The notes below the pieces were generated by a model. It was not told the origin of the DNA. It made no database searches and saw only the letters and a list, made by a program, of their open reading frames with translations. The position numbers and the translations under genes were made by a program. Of a DNA stretch of 64,000 nucleotides, positions 41,069-52,078 are shown one piece after another. The stretch comes from Nannochloropsis oceanica. Its lineage: Eukaryota; Sar; Eustigmatophyceae; Eustigmatales; Monodopsidaceae. The stretch spans positions 1 to 64,000 of the forward strand of contig CP038129.1 of the NCBI GenBank assembly GCA_004519485.1, given 5' to 3'. Position 1 is the stretch's first letter. Every line of letters begins with the position of its first letter.

Positions 41069-43461
41069 TCAGTGCGTGGTGTCACTCGTAGTGGCCATGG
41101 CTGAGTGTGGCCTCATGCCCGCCTGGACGTGCACCGAGGCTTCCATGGCCTCGATGTTCAGCTGGGTGGCCAGCAGCCGGTGCGCCTCCTCCACGTGCAG
41201 CATTTCGATCAGTTGCCCGTCCACTACCGCGAGACCTGGAAGGCAGGAGGGAGGACAGGAGGGAAGAAAGGGGAAGGGAAGGTTGTGGGATAGAAAACGG
41301 AGGGGAGGGAAGGGTGAGAAAGAACGCAGGGAATCTCGCATCATCAAAATAGTAACGTACCCTCCCCATGCGCCTGAGCGTCCCTCCACGCCTGCAGCAG
41401 CCTCTCGGCGTGAGCCAGCTCGTCTGGCCGTGGTCCGAAAGCTTTGTTGGCCGCCGCCACTGTTTTAGGGTGGATGAGAGACTTGCCATCGAAGCCTAGC
41501 GCTCTGGTGGAGGGGGGAGGGAGGAACGAGAGGAGGAAGGCAGCAGCGGACGGAGGCATGTTTCAGAGAAGTGCGATCATATGCGTGCTGATCTTTGGCA
41601 GGCTCGACGCGCTGAGTATGGCGGGGAGGGAGAGAGAGAGGGAGGAGCATACCTTCCTTGGGCGCAGGCGGCGGCGAAGCCCTCGGGGTCGTTGAGGTTG
41701 AGGTGAACGCCATCGATGACGCGGAGCTTGAAGGCGCGGGCCGCGACAACACAGGAGGAGAGGGAGTAGATGAGGGGGGTGCGGTCAGGGTGGTGGAGGG
41801 CGTGTAGCTCGTTCTGTGGTTGGTTGGACAATTGGCAGAGATTCAAATTAGCGCATAGCGACATCAGAAGGAGAGAGAAATGAAGAGGGTGAAACCAGTC
41901 GCGATGATGGAGGGGGTGCGCCACGCTCGAGGTGGATGATGATGAATCGATGAACAACGTGTAAAACGGCCATAGGCCGTTCATTAATGTACCCATTATC
42001 CTCGTCGTTCGTGCACGCCTTCATCACGTACCGTCAAGTCACTCGTTCCAATCATCAGGGCCTCCAGACGAGGGACGAAGTTCGCGCTCTGGCTAATCTC
42101 CTTGATGTTCATCACCGCCGCCGGCGTCTCGATCATGGCCCATATCGCCATGCGCGGAGAGGCTCCATAGCGCGACAAGAGCTCGTTGGCTGTGATAAGA
42201 GTGTCTGCGTTCTGTACCTTGGGAATGATGACCGCGTCAACTTTGCCTGGGAGGGGGGGGGGGAGGGAGGGGGGAAGGAATGGAGGCACACGGACTTCTT
42301 GGCTGTGGTAAGGCGAGGTGATGGGGGGAATATGACTGCGTCCACGCTGACTAGGAGAGAGGGAGCATTGAAGGAAGGGAGGGAGATAGGGAAGGAGGAA
42401 GGAAGTTCGTAGCATTTATTTGGATAGGGGGGAAAGGAAGGAGGGAGGGAGGGAGGGAGAGAGGGAGGGAGAGAGAGAGGGAGAGAGGGAGAGGGGGAGG
42501 GAGGGAAGGAGGGAGGGAGGGAGGGAGGGAGGGAGGGAGGGAGGGAGGGAGGGAGGGAGGGAGGGAGGGAGGGAGGGAGGGAGGGAGGGAGGGAGAGAGG
42601 GCGTACGCACCGGTCCCTGCCATGGCGGCGAGGTCTTCGGTCCACCACTTGCTGCCTTGACAGTTCACTCTCACTGTAATATAGCGCCGGGAAGAGAGGG
42701 AGACGGGGGAGGTGTCCTCGGCCAGAGCCAGCTTTACCTGCTCACGGGCTTCTACTTTTCTGGTGGAAAAAGGTCGAAGAAGTCAGCAATGTGTCAGGTG
42801 AGCCGGGCATGAAGAGGGAAGAAGGGGGGGAGGAGGTGGGAAGGGAGTGGGGAGGGAGGGCGGGTCTCATTTTTACCTGTCGTAGCTCACAGAATCCTCA
42901 AGGTCGAAGGCAAGCACGTCAGCGGGGACCTGCGTCAACGCCTTCCGCATCTTATCAATACGCGAGCCAGGCGTGAAGAGGACTGAGCGAAGGGGGCGGT
43001 GGGCGTCGCGCTTGGGCCGAGGGGATTTGTACTCAATACATCTGACTTGTTGGTGCTGGAAGGAAGAGGAAGAAGGGTTGCATCTCTGCTGTTTGTGCAT
43101 GAAGAGCAAATGAGCGTGAGTGATAGAGATGGTACAGAGGGCAATAGTGGTGGAGGGGTGGTGCGAATAGATAAAAAGAAGCGGCACATATCTTCATGCC
43201 AGAGACGAGAAGCAATATCTTTTAAAAGGGTTTTACAAGGTTAAAACCGAATTTTATTATGCAGTGTCCGGGGAGGATCCGACGAGCACACTTTGACCTC
43301 AAGATCGTCATAATTGGGGCGAGTGTCTGCCCCTGTGATGCCAGACGACATTCTCTTTCTACCCTCACCCGGGCACGTACCTTGAGTGCGACTCCAGCAG
43401 ATAGCGGAGACGTTGCGGGGCAGAGGACCTCGGCGGCCATGGTGCGGACGAGGCCACGCAT
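41069..43461 (-). CDS. CLYBL: Citrate lyase beta-like protein (CLYBL/malyl-CoA lyase family)
   Basis: Seven exons (43381..43461, 42877..43055, 42611..42759, 42032..42246, 41653..41813, 41361..41503, 41069..41235), phases closing, 364 residues. The HpcH/HpaI-type TIM barrel is clear: RSVLFTPGSRIDKMRKAL, then LAFDLEDSV (acidic Mg ligand), ITVRVNCQGSKWWTEDL (substrate-binding Arg), VDAVIIPKVQNADT, WAMIETPAAVMN (Glu ligand), LMIGTSDLT and GFDGKSLIHP. Enzymes of this group cleave or form malyl-CoA or citramalyl-CoA; animal CLYBL is a mitochondrial citramalyl-CoA lyase protecting vitamin B12. The short first exon is weakly basic and could be a mitochondrial or plastid leader, but this is unclear. 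The C-terminal 50 residues carry the HVEEAHRLLATQ helix that caps neighbouring subunits in the trimer. Confidence 0.9.
42431..42600 (+). repeat. Long GGGA tetranucleotide tract in CLYBL intron 3
   Basis: About 170 bases of GGGA units, some broken by GAGA, pure over the last 80 bases. On the coding strand it reads CCCT and starts just downstream of the exon 3 donor. It can form G-quadruplexes on the plus strand. Confidence 0.95.
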
Positions 43462-45402
43462 TGTTTGCGGTGGGCTGGAGGGCTTGAAGAACGCAGCGAA
43501 GGAAAGCAGCGCAAGGAGAAAGCCGATCTAAGCGAGGCGCCAGAAAGTATGCGAGGCAGGGCGAGATAACTGCAGATCCTGCTCCTTCGTGGAGAGAAGG
43601 TGTGATGAAAATAGGGTTAGTGTAAAGCAAAGTGAGACACTGTCAAATGCAAAGGAAACAACAGCAGTGGCTCCGACAGGATCATTGCTGTACCTATCGC
43701 CAAATAATATTGAACAAGACAAAACAAAACGCAAGCCTCTCGAGATATTTCAAGTGTATTAGACGCGAGCGCCCTGTTCGGGGAAAGTGATGCTCTGCGT
43801 GGTACAGTGTCAGCCTTCATCGGCATGCGTCGGAAGGAGCCTTCCCGGAAAGTACACAGGAAAGGCTCAAGAAAAGACATGGAAGGAAAGAGCAAAGACA
43901 TAGGGGCACATACACGAAAAGGAGGCATAGCCCAAAAAATCCGAGTCTATGCAAATACGCAATGTCGTATTCAAATCAAATGACAACATGTCAGCAGAGT
44001 GGACAAGAATGATGCTTTTGAAATGTCCAAGGCAAAAGGTGAAAAGAATGAGTCGGGCTCGCATGGGGAAGGCTTATGTGAAGACAAAATTTGTTGGATA
44101 CTCCCTCACTTTGCAGAGGAGTTTTCCTCAAAATATCATACCTTTCAAAAGTTCTCTCCCTGAAACAATTTCAGCGTCTTGTCGGGTCTTTTGCCGTCTT
44201 CAACCGATTCCTCGTGGAAGAATGCCTGACCAGTCGGCGACCTTGTACTTGATTTTTCCTGAGCTCAAGCTGTGACTTGGTCAGGCAAGCGTTGGGGCGC
44301 ACACGATCTAGAATTAGCAGTTGGCATTTGATTGTGGTGCCTTTTACGACCATTGCAAGATTTTGGGGAATGAAAGAGTTGGGTGGAATAAGAAAAGAAA
44401 AATAGGGGGAAAGTGCGGCATAGCAGGGTAGATACAGCAGGATCAATGGCTGTCAATTTCTCTCTTCGAAAGCAAGCCATGAAAGCCAGGGCACAATTAT
44501 GCCCAATTATAAATTCTCTCGCATGAAGCTATCACACCAAAGTAGGTCGCTTTATCACGGTTGCAGAGTTTGATAATAATCTCTCTCAGTCATCTTGGAA
44601 GCCAGGCCCATAAAGCTCGCGTTGCCAAGAACAAAGTGAACATCCGTGATTCAAGTATGGTCGATGGAAAAGATCAAGCGATGGACACTCTTATAGGTTT
44701 ATCTTAAAGGAAATGTTTTCAAGGATTAAAAGAGGGTGTTGGATTGCGGCGATAGAAGGAAAGAAGAGATGAGGCGGCGAGAGAGAGAAGACGAGCACGA
44801 CAAACAAAACGAACTGTCCCTACGAGTAGGGCGGAGGAGCCAGCCAGAATATCGTCACGCACATTTTTATCCTATCTCAACTCCCTGTGAGATGCTTGAT
44901 GAGAGGAGAGACCTGTCCACCTTTCCCACCCCAGGCTGTGGCTTGCATATATTCAACGGATTTTCGAGCGTGCACCGTTGACTCCGGGGGTGAAATATTT
45001 CGGGTGCGTCCGCGAGCTCCTCTTGTGTGACTTCATTCCAGTCGTCACACACCTCGTCGTTGTTTGTGCTGTGTTCAATGCATGCTTTGTGGCACCCAGC
45101 ACCTACAACGTTTTACGCATCCATAGCATGTGTACAACCAGCACTATGGCGTCGTGTGGACCTGAACTAACTTTCCTTCTCAGAGCGTTCGCCATTCCTA
45201 TTAATGTCTGCTTCTGCAATCTTGCATCTTGCTATCACCATACTTACGTTTTACCCCCTCAACATAGCTTATTACATGCTATTAGTTTCTTATCGCTCCC
45301 ACCGACCACTCTTCAACACCACAGGCCCACAGTTTTGCCTGCCTGCCTGCTGCAGTCTCCGACCACCCCCTCCCCTCCTCCATCCTGTTTTCTTGTCGCA
45401 TC
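43462..45402. other. 1.9 kb with no supported gene (divergent upstream regions)
   Basis: Lies between the starts of the CLYBL-like gene (minus) and the kinase gene (plus). Less GC-rich than the genes. A 108-codon plus-strand frame at 43949-44275 is basic and has no domain. The kinase 5' leader probably starts within the last few hundred bases. Confidence 0.4.
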
Positions 45403-47540
45403 ATGCCCAAACGGTTGGGCAAGTACGATATAGGCAGAACGCTGGGTGAAGGAAGCTTTGGAAAGGTGAAGTACGCTGTCAATTTGGAGACGAATGAAGC
45501 CGTAGCGATCAAGGTGAGCGAGATTCGGAAGTGCTGGCGAGGGAAGAAAGAAGGGAGAGAGCCATACGGAAAGGGGAGCCCGCTACAAGTGCGGGAGATG
45601 GAAAGTAAAGGCTTTTCGTATCTTAAAACTAGGTTTGGGGTTCTGATAACACGTCGTCATGATGCTTCCTATAGCGTCTCGCCAGAATACCAACATACAC
45701 CTCTACATCCCTCACTCCCCCTCCACCAGGTCCTCGACAAGGCCAAGATCGTGCAGCTTAACATGGGTAGACAAGTTAAGAAAGAAATAAGTATTATGAA
45801 GCTCATTCGTCATTCTTCCGTCGTATCTTTGGTGGAAGTGCTTGTGAGCAAGACAAAGATATTTATTGTACTGGAGCTGGTCACGGGCGGGGAACTTTTC
45901 GAGGCCATTGCGCGGTGAGTTGTTGTTCGTGTGTGTTCTTCCTGGCCGCTCTGCGGCCCTTCTATGCAATGATTTTTGTCATCCTGTTTTTGTCTGACAT
46001 GGATTTTAAGACGGAGAAAAAACGATGCTTATCTCCACCCTTCATCGTATCTTCCCTCCTCAATCCCCCACACCCAGACACGGGCGTTTCACTGAAGCAA
46101 AGGCTCGCTTCTATTTCAAGCAGCTTGTCGAGGCTGTGGGTTTTTGTCATGCCCAGGGTGTCTGCCATCGAGACCTGAAGCCAGAGAATTTACTGCTGGA
46201 CAAACAAGGGAATCTGAAGGTTGGAAGAGAGGGAGGGAGGGAGGGAGGGAGGGAGGGAGGGAGGGAGGGAGGGCGGGAGGAAAGGAGGGAGGGAGGGAAG
46301 GAGGGAGGGAGGGAGGGAGGGAGGGAGGGAAGGAGGGAGGGAGGGAGGGAGGAAGGATTGCGAATAAAAATGTCTCTTTCCCCATACGAACAAATAATTT
46401 TACCTAAAGGCCAATTGTAATTGATCGCACATCTCCTTCTCTCTCTCGACTTCTACCCACTTATCTCTCACTCAATATCTCTTCCACTTTGTCCCCATCC
46501 CCTCTATCTGCCTCCCTCCTTCCCTCTCTCAGATAACGGACTTCGGTCTTTCGGCTTTGTATAGCGGTGGTAGCACCGGAGGAGCTGGAAGCAGGGAAGG
46601 AGGGCGAGAGGGGGCAGGAATGGAAGGAAATGGTGCTATTAGTATCTCTGTTAGTCGAGGAGGGGGAGGAGGAGGAGGAGGAGGAGGAGGGATGAGCTCT
46701 GCCTCCTTGTTGCACACTACATGTGGGTCACCAAATTACGTGGCACCCGAAGTACTGGCAGACAGGGGCTATGATGGGCGTATGGCCGACGTGTGGTCGT
46801 GTGGCGTGATTCTATTCGTCTTGATTACAGGATACCTCCCGTTTGAGGAGAAGAAGATAAGTGAGCTGTTTCTCAAGATCTCCTTGGGGGCCTATGTGTG
46901 TCCCGAGTGGGTGTCCGAGGAAGCGAGGGGATTGATTAGGAAAATACTCGTGCCGGACCCGAGGAAGAGGATTGGAATAAAGGATATTTGGAGGGATGAG
47001 TGGATGATGAAGGGGGAAGAGGGGGGTGGAGAGGGACAGACGGACGGACGGATGATGCTGGGGAGGAATGAGACGACGGATGGGAAGGAGGATAAGGAGG
47101 GAGAGGATGGGAAGTGGCTGCAGCATCAACAACACGACGAAAGGGAAGTGGAGGAGGATGGTCTTGAAGAAGCACAAAGGGAGGGAGCAGTGACGGGAGT
47201 CATCAGCGCAGAGGGTGGAGGGGAAGGCCTCAATTGCCGGCCGGAGGGGAAGGGCGAGGGACCAGGGGACGAAGACGAGGCGGGGATGGGCGCTTCTCCC
47301 ATTTCTGATGAGGAAGAAAGTTGCGAGGGTGGTTTCCAACGGCAACGGCAACCGCAACGGCATGATTCTACCATGTGTCGCCTTGAAGGACGAGAAGGGA
47401 AAAGAAAGGAAGGAAATGAGAAAGGAAGAGGAAGGGAGGAGGGAGCAGAGATCAACAGAGAAGGGGGAAGGACGGACTGCATGAAAGACATAGATAAAAC
47501 ATTAGAGCTAGAAGAGTGCAAAATTCCAGTGGAGAAGTAA
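45403..47540 (+). CDS. SNF1/CAMK-type serine/threonine protein kinase
   Basis: Four exons (45403..45513, 45730..45914, 46078..46219, 46533..47540) in phase, 481 residues. Kinase elements in order: glycine loop [12 protein letters not shown] lysine at the exon 1 end, the [16 protein letters not shown] helix, GGELFEAIA, catalytic [20 protein letters not shown], then a Ser/Gly insert in the activation segment, [40 protein letters not shown] and [12 protein letters not shown]. This pattern is close to SnRK/CIPK/AMPK kinases. The activation segment insert of about 50 residues (Gly/Ser-rich, starting right after DFGLSALY) is unusual and separates the phosphorylatable Thr region from DFG. The C-terminal 165 residues are acidic, low complexity and lack a recognisable NAF or UBA motif, so CIPK status is not supported. 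Confidence 0.88.
46225..46353 (+). repeat. GGGA tract in kinase intron 3
   Basis: About 130 bases of GGGA units (a few GGAA or GGCG variants) starting six bases after the 5' splice site GTTGGA. The same intron ends in pyrimidine-rich sequence, so the two halves could pair. Confidence 0.95.
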
Positions 47541-48051
47541 CATTCGATCAACCCAATACTTATATAGTCTGTGGATGGCGCGAGATCATCTGGGCAATTT
47601 TAGTCGTGGTGTGGTGTGAGCAAAAATAGGCAATGTGGTAAGCGAAGACAAATGCAAGAAAGCAAATAAAGAGAATTTTGTTTCTTTGCTTATTGAATGG
47701 TACTATCGCTTCACAAAGATTTTGAAATACGAGTGAATAATTGGACACTTCCAAAAACAACATGAGTTCTACTAGAGCAGCTTGTTTACCTTTAAGGCGA
47801 TGAACAGGGGACTCGGACCGTTACTGAATCTCCGAAAAGCAAGCAAGTCAAAGTCAAAATTTTGCGTGTGGGTGAATTGTCCTGTGTGCGTATTACGCCC
47901 ACGCTCATGCGCTTTTCCTATGACCTTCAAGCCTCAAAAGCACCACCGACATAATCCCCTTCCACAACACCAAACAATATACATGCATAGGTAGCTGGCG
48001 TCCTCTTCGCCGGCCGCAAACTCATCCGAGATTGAGCCGTCCAAGGCCTAG
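47541..48051. other. Intergenic, downstream of kinase gene
   Basis: About 500 bases. A short plus-strand frame (47782-47994) shows no domain. It may contain 5' exons of the candidate gene that follows. Confidence 0.35.
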
Positions 48052-48791
48052 CATCAGCAGCCCAAGGACGAAACACCCTCGTCGTCCTCTTCCTCGTCGC
48101 CGTTCAAGCTCACCTTTTATGCTTCCTCCCACTCGGCACCTACCCACGCACCCTCCTCCTCCTCATCCGAAAGACCTACGAGCAGCAACACAAGTAAGTA
48201 GTAAGTATCAGCACCACTTCTACCCAGCACCATTTCCACCCGGCCAATTGCAGCTTCAGAGCTCCAACCGGAAGTGTTCCGTCACAGAGCAGAGATCAGA
48301 GAGCTTCGAGCCATCGTGGGGCCTCTGCAATGCAAGATGACGCAGCTGATGTTTTGCTTTAATACGACTATCAGGACACTGCCGGCCTTCCTCCGTCCTT
48401 CCCTCACTCATTTGGCTCCTCCCTTCTCCCTGCTGCCCCCTTCTCTTGTGTGGCAAAGGCTAAGCTAGGCTTGAGCAAAATCAGGACGGAACGAGGACGA
48501 GGAGGAGGACGCGGAAGGGTGGAAGGGAAAAAGGAAGGAGGGTTAGGGTTGCAGAATACAGAGATGTCGCCTCTCGAAGCAGACAAGCTGGCCGAAGCCC
48601 TTCAAACATTCAGTATCATCCCTCCCTGGGGCCCTTCTTCCTCCTCGACCTCATCATTTCCTGCTCCCTCTGCTGCTACGACCACTGCTGCTACTGCCAC
48701 AGACGAAAAGGGCAGCAGTAGCAGCAGCAATAAGGTAACAGAAATAGCACCAGTGGTACAAACTACAAATGTGTGCGCGACGACAAAGTAG
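48052..48791 (+). CDS. Candidate split gene of unknown function
   Basis: One splice pair is convincing: exon 48052..48193 (Ser-rich, contains SPFKLTFYASSHSAPTHA) with donor GTAAGT joins in phase to an exon starting at 48254 (TTGCAG acceptor) that begins SELQPEVFRHRAEIRELRAI, helix-like. A third coding-looking segment (48459-48791) has SPLEADKLAEALQTFSIIPPW and a Ser/Thr tail to a stop at 48791. How the second and third segments join is unclear: a weak donor after REIRELRAI (48316, GTGGGG) would be in phase. Upstream, the same frame is open back to about 47995 but interrupted by a TAG at 48049-48051, which may instead be the acceptor CCTAG|CAT. No family recognised. Confidence 0.35.
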
Positions 48792-50230
48792 TGAAAAATA
48801 GCCGCAGCAGCAGCAGCAATAACAACAATAACAACAGAAAGCGCTACGGGGACCAGCTTGACGGAGTGATAGGTAGAAGTGACGGAGGAATAGGAGGGGG
48901 AGGGGAGTAGGCAGGAAGGAGGAATAATAATAAAGGGGGAAGAAGGAGACAGGAGAAAGCGGAAATTCAATGCAAATCATTTTGATATGAATAAGAGGAA
49001 TATGTGGACCAAAAAGGGAGCAAGGGAGGGAAAGAGAGAGCGGGCGAGTGTAACTGTGTGCATGCTATCAAGACCAAGTAAGCGAGAGGGACAGACAGAT
49101 AGACACAGAGACAATGAGAAGAGACAAAGGTCTAACGAGAGACAGAGACAGAGAGAGGTCTTTGCATGTAAAACGTGAAAGCGATTACACAAGAGAAATT
49201 TATGAACGAGGGGAGAAATAGGGTACGAAGATCGAGCGAGAGAAGGTGGAAGAAAGAGAAGCCATTTCTTTGTTCAGGAGGGAGGAAAGGACATCAGGCA
49301 TGACGAGCCCAAATAACTCAGCTCGACTTCACTTGTATATCAAAGGTTCTTGAGGCTAAATTGGAGGCACCACAGCAGCATCAGGAAATAAAACCAGAGA
49401 AAGTGCATGAGGTGGAGTAGAGTCGCTAGCAGGCAGGCTAGATACCCTAAAATGGTTTGATTAAGAAGGAACGACCGAAGTAAGGCACGCAATATAGATA
49501 CACACGACAACCAGCACGAAAGAGACAGTAGATTCTCTTCACTAGAGCCAGGAGAAGCCAGTCGTGGTACACTTACCATCTATACATATCCAAACGCACG
49601 AGTGTCGGGCTCGTGCCTTTCTTTCACAGGACCCGAAATATTGGGTCACGACTCTGAAGTCAAAAGTAGTTGTACGATAAGCAACGCAAAAATCCAGGTG
49701 TTGCCTATTGTCTACATCAACAAATGCAGTGCGTGTTGGTGGTGTTGTGGTGTGATATGTTCGTTGATCTCTCCTCCTCTTGAGTCAAATTCGTTCCTCT
49801 CCTCTTTTTTTTGTTGGTGTTTGCCTGCCTTTCTCCCGTCCTCCTCGCGTGTATATATGTCCTTTCGTGTGTACATTGTCGCTTTCCACTAGTCCTCTCT
49901 TTCGCACTTCGAAAAACGACACAATAGCAGAAACGCATCTCTTCCTACGCATACATGCGCCCGCCAACCACAACTACGTGTCTTAGCTTCCCTCTTCCCC
50001 GCTTTGCGAGCGTCCTCTTCTTCCACCTCTTGAATAAAACTGCTCACTTTCGCCTTAATGTGTAAAACATACGCAAAACTCTTTCTTTACATCAGGAAAA
50101 ACAACCACTCTATCCCGTCTTTTCTTTCCATCCCTTCTCTCCCGCCCCACACCCCACACCCCACGTCTCCTGATATTTACACTGCTCTTCCGCCCCTTCC
50201 TCCCTCCCTCCGTCCTAGACACTAAGACAC
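48792..50230. other. 1.4 kb without a supported gene
   Basis: Starts with GCAGCA and AACAAC triplet runs (48800-48835), continues purine-rich (48900-49260, GAGA-type), then AT-richer sequence. Many short frames, none credible. Contains the 3' region of the dehydrogenase gene. Confidence 0.4.
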
Positions 50231-51478
50231 TTACAAAGAAATCTCTGTCCCGTCATAATTGAAAAAGTGGCCCGAGTCCTGCTTCCCACAACGCAAAATC
50301 ACATTCGACAGAGACTGCTGCACGCCCTCCTCCGCCGTCATGGGGGCCTTCCGTCCGCCCGCCTCCCCCATTTGCGTCTTGACGTGCCCGGGATGCACCA
50401 GGAGGAAGGTCACGTCCTTGGCGGCGGGGTCGCAGGACCAGACACGGAAGACTGGAGGAAAGATAGCGCGGACGGGAGGGTGAGGTGGGGTTCAGAATGT
50501 TTAAAGAAAGTGGCTCATGCAGCGAGAAAGAATGTCCTTCGTTCTAAGGCAATTGGCATGTGAATAACTTGAACGGTAGGAAGCAAATCGGATGAATCAA
50601 GAATATTAAGAAAAATGAACAAGTACCGTCCCACCTCTCTTCTTCACTGCCTCAAAACGCAAAATCCTCTTCCTAACCCCCAGCATGTCACCGAGAAGAC
50701 AAATAAAAACAAAGAATTAAAATTACACAGAAATTATTCAACTACCCGATTCCTCCCTTCTCTCCATCCCCTCATCACTCACGCATATTCTCCGCCGCTT
50801 TAGTGATGCGATATCCAGCCGAGATATAAGGCTTATCCGCGGTTGCCTCCTCCAATGATGCCATATTGGTCGTCACGCCAATCACTTTCTTTTCGTGCGA
50901 CTCCAACACCAAAGGCAGCATATGCTTAATAACGCTAGCAGTGCCGCATACGTTAACTTCAAACATATCCATCAGCTCCTTATGCTCTAGTTGGCTGGCA
51001 TTGACGTTCGGGTGCTCCTTTTCAGCCACACCGGCGTTGAGAATCAGCAGGCTGTGGAAGGGGAGGGAGGAAGAAAGGGAGAGAGGGAGGAAGAGATGTG
51101 AGCGAACGGAATTATGTTGGTCCACAAAATGGGTAGGGTAATGACGTAAGTCATTTTTTCCCCCGTGACTTGCCTCCCTCCTCCTCATTCCTCCCCAAAT
51201 ACTTACTCGAGTCGGTAGTTGCGGGTGCGCAGGGCCTCGGTCAAGTTCTTGATCTCATCCACCTTAGTCTGGTCCAGCTGCTGCACAAACACTTTATTTT
51301 GGCTCTCCCTGGCAAGATCATTTAACTCCGTAGCATTAACAGCGTCCTTGGCCGTGCCCACCACGAGGTAGCCTTGGTTGGAGAGCTGCTTGCAGTATTC
51401 CAGGCCCAGGCCATGGTCCGCGCCGGTGACGAGGGCAATGCGAGTGTCTGGCTGCATGGTGACGGTGGAGGATGCCAT
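50231..51478 (-). CDS. Short-chain dehydrogenase/reductase (C-factor/sniffer-like)
   Basis: Three exons (51207..51478, 50783..51051, 50231..50451) in phase, 253 residues. Classical SDR Rossmann features: the cofactor loop TGADHGLG at about residues 20-27, LLILNAG at about 92-98, a Ser region (NMASLEEA) and the catalytic YRITK at about 170-174. The C-terminal block HPGHVKTQMGEAGGRKAPMT followed by SGHFFNYDGTEISL is characteristic of C-factor/sniffer-type carbonyl reductases, which use NADP(H) to reduce carbonyls; the real substrate is unknown. No targeting signal, so probably cytosolic. Start is the first ATG, 18 residues before the loop, as usual for SDRs. Confidence 0.9.
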
Positions 51479-52078
51479 GGTTATTTTGTGTACTATCTGA
51501 GTCGGCTGTGGCCAAGGGAAGGGAAAGGTGAAGGTTGGAAGATATGAATGGTTGATTGGCTTGAGCACAATACGTGCCAACCTCGACTTAAGAATTGGAA
51601 AGGCAAGGGGCAAGATAAGGGCATGCACCCTTATCAAGCAGCACTTTAAAACAGAACATGTGCCTCAAGCTATCACGCCATAAATGTGCCACGGGAACCT
51701 TCTTCGGAGCGGAGAAGAAAATGCATGTGTACAGCACGATGCCCGCCACGTTCCTGGAAGCCATATGAAGGCCGGGGGGACTATTTCGAAATCGTCATCA
51801 AACGGCAGAAGGTGCTCCCCGTCAGACGGCATGTTTGCGGTCAATTGTGCGACCACCTCACTTGCCCGGGTCACATGCCCACCCATTTCATGGGGGCCCG
51901 AGTGTCGCAACCTTCACTGTAGATTTAAAGTCCTAACAGGCACTCCTCCCCATATTCATTTTTAGGCAGGCAGGCACTTTCTGTGGCCGGCGGTCGTTTA
52001 TCCGGCGATTGATATCACGTCAATTGCACCAGAGGCAAGACCATCACTGCATCCACCTGCATACAGCAATTCATTATT
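51479..52078. promoter_or_regulatory. Divergent promoter region (SDR / acetylornithine aminotransferase)
   Basis: 600 bases between opposite starts; no coding signal and no named element. Confidence 0.45.

Noticed and set aside
42133-42674. Frames encoding SLPP or GGRE repeats in CLYBL intron 3 and kinase intron 3
   Set aside because: Pure translation of CCCT/GGGA intron tracts; the flanking exons splice around them in phase.
43949-44275. 108-codon basic plus-strand frame
   Set aside because: No family, no splice or start context, in a gene-poor stretch with several equal-length chance frames.
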